Positions 1-4,856 of a DNA stretch of 8,669 nt are shown piece by piece (position 1 is the first letter of the stretch; each line of letters opens with the position of its first letter). Under the pieces are notes generated by a model. The model was not told the DNA's origin, ran no database searches, and worked only from the letters and a program-made list of their open reading frames with translations. A program made the translations under genes and the position numbers. Location of the stretch: the NCBI GenBank assembly GCA_012963655.1, contig DTVI01000297.1, positions 1 to 8,669 on the forward strand. Direction: 5' to 3'. The stretch comes from Sulfurimonas sp. Lineage in GTDB: Bacteria > Campylobacterota > Campylobacteria > Campylobacterales > Sulfurimonadaceae.

Positions 1-110
1 CTAGTCCTAAAATAGGCTCTTTTAGCTTAGTATCATTCCTCCTTTAAGTATATCATTATCTTATTTTTCTTAGATTTCATTTAATCATTTAAGCGAACAA
101 TTTACTAAAC

Positions 111-138
111 TTTGGGTTTAAGGCGAAAACTGTAAAAT
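111..138 (+). promoter_or_regulatory. Candidate sigma-70-type promoter of the formate dehydrogenase gene
   Basis: A TAAAAT hexamer at 133-138, directly preceded by TG, could be the -10 box. A poor -35-like TTTGGG lies at 111-116 with a 16-base spacer, and the upstream DNA is T/A-rich, as is common for Campylobacterota promoters that lack a strong -35. Transcription would begin near 145 and leave a leader of about 25 bases. I saw no clear sigma-54 or FNR site. In such AT-rich DNA other -10 matches are possible, so this is only a candidate. Confidence 0.3.
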
Positions 139-157
139 TCCAAATTAATAATATATT

Positions 158-162
158 AGGGA
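158..162 (+). promoter_or_regulatory. Ribosome binding site deciding the formate dehydrogenase start
   Basis: AGGGA lies 7 bases before the ATG at 170. The protein begins with a repeated MEN-MEN, so a second in-frame ATG at 179 is possible, but only GGAAAA lies before it, at poorer spacing. The site favours the first ATG. Confidence 0.6.
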
Positions 163-169
163 TTTCATC

Positions 170-2254
170 ATGGAAAATATGGAAAATATAAAAACTATAG
201 ATAGTGTATGTGCATACTGTGGTGTTGGCTGTGATATTGCTGCTCACGTAGATGTAAAAGAAAATAAAATCAAAAAGATTTTTGCACGTCCTGATGGAGC
301 TACCTCTGAAGGTAACCTTTGTGTTAAGGGTAAATATGGATTTGACTTTGTTGATTCTGAAGCAAGAATTAAAGCTCCTAGAATTCGTAAAAGTTTCTTA
401 GATAAAAACCCTCATATTAAAGAAGTTATAGCTGATACCTTAACTGAACTAGATGATACTTGGTATGAGTCTGACTTAGAAGCGGCTACTACTGCTGGAG
501 CTATGAAGCTAAAAGACATCCAAGCAAAGTATGGTCGTAAGTCTGTATGTTCACTTGGTGGAGCAAGAAGTTCTTGTGAGTCTGCTTATTATTTCCAAAA
601 GTTTACACGTTATACACTAGACTCTCCACATGTTGATAACTGTGCAAGAGTATGTCATTCTCCTTCACTAAAAGGTATGAGACTTACTATTGGTGAAGGT
701 GCAGCATCTAACCCATTTGATGATATTTATCAAACTGAATTTATGATCGTTATGGGTTCAAACACTACGGAAGCTCACCCTATTGTTGCTAACCGTATGA
801 TTAAAGCGGCTCAAAAGGGTACGCCTATCGCAACCTTTGATGTACGTGAAATCAAGCTTCATAAATTTTCAAAATATAAAGCAATTACACCACATGAGTC
901 TAACCTACTTGTTTTAAATATGATTGCTTATACTATTATCACTGAAGAACTATATTGTACAGACTTCATCAAAAATAGAACAAAAAACTTTGAGCACTTT
1001 AAAGAAAATATTTTAAAAGACCCTTATGCAAATCCAGAATATTTTAGAAATGTAGAAGGATATGAATACCTAGCAGATATGCTTCCTGAAATTGCAAGAG
1101 AGTATGCAGCTAAAAAGTCTTTAATTCTTTGGGGACTTGGAATTACAGAACATGTAGATGGTTCATACGCAGTTATGGCTATTGTTCACCTTGCATTAAT
1201 GACAGGTAACATTGGTAAAGATGGAGCTGGGATCATGCCTCTTCGTGGACAAACAAATGTTCAAGGTGTTTGTGACATGGGTATGCTTCCTTATTACGCA
1301 CCGGATTACCAAGCACCAAAAGAGGTTGGTCTTATGACGCCTCAGCTTGTTGACGGAATGCTTGACGGTACTATTCGTGGGGTACTTAACATTGGTGAAG
1401 ATTTAACTCATATTCATCCAAACCTTAACAAACTTATCAAAGCATTTGAAAATCTTGAGCTAATCTTTGTTCAAGAGTTATTTATGACAGATATTGCACA
1501 GCGCGCTGACATTGTTGTTGGTGTTAAGTCAATTTATGAAAAAACAGGTACTTATATCAATGCTATGAGAAAGGTTCACCTTTCAACACCTTTAGTAGAA
1601 TCTGACCTACCTGATGACTGGGAAGTTATTAAACTTCTTGATGAGAAAATGGGTGGAGGTTTTGGCTTTAATTCATCTGAAGATATTTGGGAAGATGTAC
1701 GTAAAGTTGCTCCAAATAGATTTAAAGGTGCTTCATATAAAGTACTTAGAGATAATGAAAAAGTGGGTATTTCATGGCCTATTCTAGAAGATGGAACAGG
1801 CACACCAGTACTTCACAGAGAAGACTTTAGAACACAAGATGGAATTGGTGCCTTTAGATACCATGGTTATACCCTTTCAGGTATGGTAGAAGAGATCACG
1901 ACTGCGTCACTTAAAGGCTACCACCTAACTACAGGTAGAAGTATGGCTCACTACAATAACTCAGCACAAACTAAATACACTGAAAAACTAATGAAAAAGC
2001 ATACAGAAGACACACTGTTAGCACATCCAGATGATGCAGCTGACTTTACAAGTAAGCAAGTTATCTTAAAAACAGAGTTTGGAGAAACTAATCCATTAAC
2101 TGTTAAGTTTACCGATAAGGTGAAACCAAAAACACTGTATACAACATTTCACCATGTAAGCACAAAACTAAACCATATCTTTGGTGACAAAAGTGATGAG
2201 CTTATTATGACAGCAGCATTCAAATCTATTCAGGTCGAAATTGTTTGTGCATAA
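170..2254 (+). CDS. Formate dehydrogenase catalytic (alpha) subunit, Cys-type, cytoplasmic
   Basis: Molybdopterin oxidoreductase that should oxidise formate to CO2, or run in reverse, at a bis-MGD Mo or W centre. Visible in the protein: an N-terminal [4Fe-4S] motif with Cys14, Cys17, Cys21 and Cys51, followed by Lys53, which matches the cluster-to-cofactor lysine of E. coli FdhF; NCARVCHSP with catalytic Cys162 (codon TGT at 653-655) and His163 in the place of Sec140-His141; PLRGQTNVQG with Arg359 matching FdhF Arg333; and a C-terminal cofactor-binding domain from about residue 583 with TTGR, HYN and YTTFHH motifs, as in FdsA-type enzymes. The length of 694 residues is close to FdhF. It lacks both the Tat signal of periplasmic FdhA and the NuoG-like ferredoxin extension of FdsA, so it should be soluble and cytoplasmic. 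No electron-transfer or maturation subunit is visible in the window. NuoG is excluded by the intact active site. The exact subfamily and the electron partner are uncertain. Confidence 0.9.
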   Translation: MENMENIKTIDSVCAYCGVGCDIAAHVDVKENKIKKIFARPDGATSEGNLCVKGKYGFDFVDSEARIKAPRIRKSFLDKNPHIKEVIADTLTELDDTWYESDLEAATTAGAMKLKDIQAKYGRKSVCSLGGARSSCESAYYFQKFTRYTLDSPHVDNCARVCHSPSLKGMRLTIGEGAASNPFDDIYQTEFMIVMGSNTTEAHPIVANRMIKAAQKGTPIATFDVREIKLHKFSKYKAITPHESNLLVLNMIAYTIITEELYCTDFIKNRTKNFEHFKENILKDPYANPEYFRNVEGYEYLADMLPEIAREYAAKKSLILWGLGITEHVDGSYAVMAIVHLALMTGNIGKDGAGIMPLRGQTNVQGVCDMGMLPYYAPDYQAPKEVGLMTPQLVDGMLDGTIRGVLNIGEDLTHIHPNLNKLIKAFENLELIFVQELFMTDIAQRADIVVGVKSIYEKTGTYINAMRKVHLSTPLVESDLPDDWEVIKLLDEKMGGGFGFNSSEDIWEDVRKVAPNRFKGASYKVLRDNEKVGISWPILEDGTGTPVLHREDFRTQDGIGAFRYHGYTLSGMVEEITTASLKGYHLTTGRSMAHYNNSAQTKYTEKLMKKHTEDTLLAHPDDAADFTSKQVILKTEFGETNPLTVKFTDKVKPKTLYTTFHHVSTKLNHIFGDKSDELIMTAAFKSIQVEIVCA

Positions 2255-2267
2255 AAAGTTAGAACAA

Positions 2268-2291
2268 TAATTATACCATGGGGTATAATTA
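2268..2291. repeat. Perfect 10-bp inverted repeat with a TATAAT box on each strand
   Basis: The left arm TAATTATACC (2268-2277) and right arm GGTATAATTA (2282-2291) are exact reverse complements separated by ATGG. The right arm contains TATAAT on the plus strand (2284-2289) and the left arm contains TATAAT on the minus strand. As RNA it would form a stable hairpin, but no T-run follows, so it is a poor intrinsic terminator. It may be an operator overlapping the promoter of the next gene, or a processing or attenuation hairpin between two co-transcribed genes. Confidence 0.75.
2284..2289 (+). promoter_or_regulatory. Possible -10 box of the small helical protein gene
   Basis: A consensus TATAAT sits 23 bases before the ATG at 2313. 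No convincing -35 is found about 17 bases upstream (AGAACA), which is tolerated in Campylobacterota. Transcription would start near 2296 and leave a leader of about 17 bases. The box lies inside the inverted repeat, so a bound repressor could mask it. The gene could instead be read only through from the formate dehydrogenase gene. Confidence 0.4.
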
Positions 2292-2312
2292 CAAAAATAC
2301 AAGGAATATAAA

Positions 2313-2504
2313 ATGACAGAACAAGAAACTTTAGATGTAAAGAATGCTATTGATGGTAAGTTAAGTGATACTTATGAAGAATTAGAAGCAACACTAGCAC
2401 TTCTTGAAATTGCAAAAAAAGCGGCTACTGATCATGGTAGATTTAAACGTGTAGATATGGCGGCAGATAAGGTTAAAGTTAAGATGAGTACTCTTAAGGC
2501 TTAG
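2313..2504 (+). CDS. Small helical protein of unknown function (63 residues)
   Basis: I do not recognise this protein. It has a good ribosome binding site (AAGGA at 2301-2305, 7 bases before the ATG), starts 58 bases after the formate dehydrogenase stop and is followed by a probable terminator, so it looks like a real gene. The sequence has no cysteine, no membrane segment and no signal peptide. Residues 5-40 (including YEELEATLALLEIAKKAA) look like one or two amphipathic helices, and the end is lysine-rich (DKVKVKMSTLK). The acidic first half and basic second half suggest a helical hairpin or an oligomer. Position suggests an accessory or small subunit of the formate dehydrogenase, comparable only in size and place to FdsD of NAD-dependent enzymes. 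I see no FdsD-like sequence, so this is inference from context. Confidence 0.75.
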   Translation: MTEQETLDVKNAIDGKLSDTYEELEATLALLEIAKKAATDHGRFKRVDMAADKVKVKMSTLKA

Positions 2505-2512
2505 TCTTATCT

Positions 2513-2540
2513 AACAATAGAGGCTACTATTGTTTCCTTT
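2513..2540 (+). terminator. Probable rho-independent terminator after the small helical protein gene
   Basis: AACAATAG (2513-2520) and CTATTGTT (2527-2534) form a perfect 8-bp stem with a 6-base loop, followed by TCCTTT. The stem is AT-rich and the T-tract is interrupted, so efficiency may be moderate. It begins 8 bases after the stop codon, where a terminator is expected, and would close the formate dehydrogenase/small-protein unit. Confidence 0.55.
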
Positions 2541-2550
2541 ATACCCCATG
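2539..2550. repeat. Inverted copy of the upstream repeat element
   Basis: TTATACCCCATG here is the exact 12-bp reverse complement of CATGGGGTATAA at 2277-2288, the loop and right arm of the inverted repeat before the small gene. The two copies therefore flank the 63-residue gene and its terminator in opposite orientations. The role is unknown: a second operator half-site, long-range RNA pairing, or a remnant of an insertion boundary. Confidence 0.6.
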
Positions 2551-2631
2551 TTACGTGATTTTCTTTAATCTGTTAACTGGGATGTATTCTCTTATATGAG
2601 GAAGAAGAAAATATCTATCCTTAGCTATATC

Positions 2632-2658
2632 AAATTTAAGACCCTATCCCTTAAACTT
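2632..2658 (-). terminator. Weak hairpin downstream of the small secreted-protein frame
   Basis: On the minus strand AAGTTTAAG and CTTAAATTT pair over 9 positions with one G-U wobble around a 9-base loop. It lies 9 bases past the stop codon at 2668. No good T-run follows (GATATAGC), so termination is doubtful. Confidence 0.25.
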
Positions 2659-2667
2659 TTCAAGATC

Positions 2668-2925
2668 TTATTGTAAGATTTTCCATCCTCGAACACAATA
2701 TTTTCTGCCAACTTCTTCGACATCAAATCCGGTATTTGGTCTTAGCACTTTATGCACTTGAGAACTACAGTTTATTTGAATATTTGCGAATGTTATTTCT
2801 TTAGAAAAAACCATATTTATGGCTATTCTTTCGGCCTTTTTTTTCATTTCCAACTTATCTTTTCCTGACACATTTGCAAAGACAGCAGTTAAAAATAACA
2901 TTAATACAATTATGAAACACTTCAG
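2668..2925 (-). CDS. Putative small secreted protein with a CTG start (85 residues)
   Basis: I do not recognise a family. The first ATG (2901) would give 77 residues that begin inside a hydrophobic run. Reading upstream, the frame stays open to a TAG, and a CTG at 2925 lies 6 bases after AAAGG (2932-2936). Starting there gives a textbook Sec signal peptide: MK, then about 13 hydrophobic residues (CFIIVLMLFLTAV), then FA before Asn18 with a plausible cleavage after Ala17. The mature part of about 68 residues is lysine-rich near its start and holds two cysteines (Cys53 and Cys77), which could form a disulfide in the periplasm. An out-of-frame ATG (ATGAGCTGA) overlaps the CTG. The gene could therefore instead have lost its ATG by a one-base indel and be decaying. 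Its short length and isolation in AT-rich DNA keep confidence moderate. Confidence 0.45.
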   Translation of the reverse strand: MKCFIIVLMLFLTAVFANVSGKDKLEMKKKAERIAINMVFSKEITFANIQINCSSQVHKVLRPNTGFDVEEVGRKYCVRGWKILQ

Positions 2926-2975
2926 CTCATACCTTTCATTAGACTTCTAAAATCAGCCCTGATCAACTCAGCAAT

Positions 2976-2991
2976 TCATACAATTGTATGA
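2976..2991. promoter_or_regulatory. 16-bp perfect palindrome, candidate operator
   Basis: TCATACAATTGTATGA is an exact palindrome with no spacer. It lies about 50 bases upstream of the proposed CTG start of the minus-strand secreted-protein frame, where an operator or activator site would sit. The continuous two-fold symmetry is typical of sites for dimeric helix-turn-helix regulators. I cannot name the regulator, and none is encoded in the window. Confidence 0.4.
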
Positions 2992-3084
2992 TCAAGACAG
3001 GTTTGGCTAAGCAAAGTTCTTCTTTATGATCTAAGTCTATATATAAAGTATAGAGAAGAAGAAAAAAGTAAATTTAAAAGAACA

Positions 3085-3108
3085 ATTAAAAATTATATTA
3101 AAAATTAT
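3085..3108. repeat. 12-bp tandem duplication
   Basis: ATTAAAAATTAT occurs twice back to back (3085-3096 and 3097-3108) with no mismatch. It lies in non-coding AT-rich DNA and may reflect replication slippage. No function is evident. Confidence 0.7.
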
Positions 3109-3149
3109 AAACAGCAGTGATACTTGTTAATTACCTAGTTGATACATAA

Positions 3150-3240
3150 ATAATGGTGCCAGGTCTTCCATCCTCAATTATTTTAGTGCTTAATTAGGGT
3201 TAAATTGAATTAATGGCCCCGTCACTAAGTTGATTACTAT
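3150..3240. mobile_element. Possible remnant of a REP/IS200-like (RAYT) element end
   Basis: This patch is richer in GC than its surroundings and carries TAATGGTGCCAGGTCTTCC (3151-3169) and a related TAATGGCCCCGTCAC about 60 bases later. Motifs of the type GGTGCCAGGTCTT or GGGGTCAGGTCTT commonly accompany REP-associated IS200-like transposase genes in my memory of proteobacterial genomes. No transposase reading frame is present, so at most a solo or decayed end remains. Confidence 0.2.
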
Positions 3241-3318
3241 TTTTGTTAAGTACTTTTATATATCTATTTTCTTAAAGATAATGAGGAATATTCTTGTTGC
3301 TAAAATGTATTGAAAGAG

Positions 3319-3350
3319 AAAAAAGAAGCTACCAGCCAAAAGGCTAGTAG
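3319..3350 (-). terminator. Rho-independent terminator of the nuo operon
   Basis: On the minus strand CTACTAGCC (3350-3342) and GGCTGGTAG (3337-3329) form a 9-bp stem with one G-U wobble and a TTTT loop, followed by CTTCTTTTTT. It begins 9 bases after the nuoN stop codon. This is the clearest terminator in the window and marks the end of the complex I transcript, implying that no further gene follows nuoN in the operon. Confidence 0.9.
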
Positions 3351-3359
3351 AATAGGTGT

Positions 3360-4856
3360 TTAGTACCCGCTATTATAAACCATCTTAGCGATGAATTCCA
3401 TAAGGGGGCTAACTGATAACACAGAAGCTACAGTAAACACTGCTGCTGTCCCGATAACAGTACGTAGAACATTTGAATCGTTTACAGCATAGTTTCCATT
3501 TACAGGCTCTTTCATGAACATGTATATGATTAACTTAACATAATAGAAGGCTGCAATTGCAGAGTTAAGTGCCATAATAAGAGCAAGTACAATGTACCCG
3601 CCTGTTACTGCTGCACTTAACATATAAATCTTACCCCAAAATAGAGCAAATGGTGGGATACCTGCAAGAGAAAACATAAATAATGCCATCATAACTGCAG
3701 TAAATGGTGATGTCTTGATCATTCCTGAGAATTTTTCAAAACTATCATCAGATGCATGGTCATGTTGCTTTTCATGTGTCATCCATAACATTGCAAATGC
3801 ACCTAGGTTAGCAAATGCAAATAATGTCCAGTAAAGAAACAATGCAGTGTTTGCATGTGTTGTACCAATAAGTACAGCTGCCATTACGAATCCAGCATGT
3901 GAGATAGATGAATAACCAAGCATACGCTTAGCATCTGTTTGAACAAGAGCCCAAATATTTGACATCGTCATTGTAACAACAACGATAGCATATAACATCA
4001 TCTCAATCCAGAATATTTCTGTGTCCATTAAGAACTCAAAAAGACGCATAGCAACAACAAAGGCTGCTAGTTTTGGAACAATTGACATGAACCCAGCTAA
4101 GGCTGCAGTTGAACCTTGGTAAACGTCTGGTGTCCATGTATGAAATGGAACTAAACCAAGCTTGAAAGCAAAGGCAGATAATAAGAAGATAGTAGCCACA
4201 ATAATTAAGATTGTTGAACCAGTATCAATACCATTTGTTGTAATAGTAGTTGCAATTTGAGCAATTTCTACTGAACCAGATAGTGCATATAAAATCATTG
4301 CACCAAAAGCATAGAAACCAGCTGCTAATGCGCCCATAGTAAAGTACTTAGCTGCTGCTTCAAAAGAGTTACGCTTACCGTGCATAGCTATTAATGGGTA
4401 AAGCGCTAAAGAAGACGTCTCTAAACCAACAAATACTAAGATAAGGTTATCTGTAGCAACCATGAACTGAAGACCAGAAATTACAAATAAGAAAAGAGCA
4501 AAATACTCTGCATATCTGTATTCTTGAAATCTTTGGTTCGTAAGTGCTAAAAGGATAAATAACATAGAAGCAATAATCATAATTATTTGAGCCACTATAG
4601 CAATACCATCCATTAACATTACATCAAAGAAACCACGAACTGCGCCTGTTGTTTGAAAAACACCAACGAAGTCTAAAACAGCACCTAAGTCAAGTGCTAA
4701 AACAAGTAGAGTAATCATTACATATAATGACTTGTGTAATCCACCTTTAATAAGATCGATAATAAGAATTAAAAGTGCTCCGCCAATTGCAATAAGCATT
4801 GGGTAAAGCGTAGGCATGTTTAAAGATGCGAAACTTACATTTACTGCTTCTAACAT
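3360..4856 (-). CDS. nuoN: NADH-quinone oxidoreductase (complex I) subunit N
   Basis: Antiporter-like proton-pumping subunit of the complex I membrane arm, in the inner membrane next to NuoK and NuoM. The 498 residues hold about 14 hydrophobic helices, close to the usual 480-500. Charged residues of the proton path are visible: Glu146 (FVGLETSSLALYPL), Lys170 (AAAKYFTMGA), Lys232 (FKLGLVPFHTWTPD), Lys262 (VPKLAAF) and Lys409 (WGKIYM), matching E. coli NuoN Glu133, Lys158, Lys217, Lys247 and Lys395. An acidic and His-rich cytoplasmic loop (HEKQHDHASDD) lies around residues 361-371. The ATG overlaps the nuoM stop by one base (TAATG) and has an excellent Shine-Dalgarno site, so it is probably coupled to nuoM. 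It is the last gene of the operon and is followed by a strong terminator. Confidence 0.97.
   Translation of the reverse strand: MLEAVNVSFASLNMPTLYPMLIAIGGALLILIIDLIKGGLHKSLYVMITLLVLALDLGAVLDFVGVFQTTGAVRGFFDVMLMDGIAIVAQIIMIIASMLFILLALTNQRFQEYRYAEYFALFLFVISGLQFMVATDNLILVFVGLETSSLALYPLIAMHGKRNSFEAAAKYFTMGALAAGFYAFGAMILYALSGSVEIAQIATTITTNGIDTGSTILIIVATIFLLSAFAFKLGLVPFHTWTPDVYQGSTAALAGFMSIVPKLAAFVVAMRLFEFLMDTEIFWIEMMLYAIVVVTMTMSNIWALVQTDAKRMLGYSSISHAGFVMAAVLIGTTHANTALFLYWTLFAFANLGAFAMLWMTHEKQHDHASDDSFEKFSGMIKTSPFTAVMMALFMFSLAGIPPFALFWGKIYMLSAAVTGGYIVLALIMALNSAIAAFYYVKLIIYMFMKEPVNGNYAVNDSNVLRTVIGTAAVFTVASVLSVSPLMEFIAKMVYNSGY

Larger units (their letters stand above)
1..169. other. AT-rich leader upstream of the formate dehydrogenase gene
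   Basis: No coding region is supported here. The stretch is AT-rich and holds the presumed promoter and ribosome binding site of the downstream plus-strand gene. Near the left edge, the minus strand carries a strong Shine-Dalgarno-like AAAGGAGGA (bases 37-45), but the ATG next to it opens only a four-codon frame (MILS, then stop), so no divergent gene can be called inside the window. Bases 9-27 can form a weak hairpin (CTAAAA/TTTTAG). Confidence 0.6.
2926..3318. other. Non-coding AT-rich intergenic region
   Basis: No reading frame with a plausible start and ribosome binding site was found on either strand. The stretch contains a 16-bp palindrome (2976-2991), a loose hairpin (TTCTTCT at 3017-3023 with AGAAGAA at 3054-3060, and an inner TCTATA/TATAGA), a 12-bp tandem duplication (3085-3108) and a GC-richer patch resembling mobile-element ends (about 3150-3240). 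It separates the secreted-protein frame from the end of the nuo operon. Confidence 0.6.

Noticed and set aside
653..655. Selenocysteine at the formate dehydrogenase active site
   Set aside because: The codon is TGT (Cys162), not TGA, and no in-frame TGA occurs in the gene.
1576..1803. Minus-strand open frame of 75 codons
   Set aside because: It lies wholly inside the formate dehydrogenase gene, opposite strongly conserved coding sequence, and has a low-complexity Ser/Pro-rich composition typical of an antisense shadow.
170..2254. Assignment as NuoG, the Fe-S subunit of complex I
   Set aside because: The intact formate-binding and cofactor residues (Cys162-His163, Arg359) and the absence of an N-terminal ferredoxin domain do not fit NuoG.
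2268..2291. Inverted repeat as a rho-independent terminator of the formate dehydrogenase gene
   Set aside because: No T-run follows on the plus strand (ACAAAA follows on the right), so regulatory or promoter roles are more likely.
2313..2504. Assignment of the small protein as FdsD, the formate dehydrogenase delta subunit
   Set aside because: Only size and position match; I cannot see the sequence pattern I recall for FdsD.
3017..3060. Hairpin TTCTTCT/AGAAGAA as a terminator or structured RNA
   Set aside because: The loop is long and AT-rich and no T-run follows on either strand; pairing of purine and pyrimidine runs is common by chance in such DNA.
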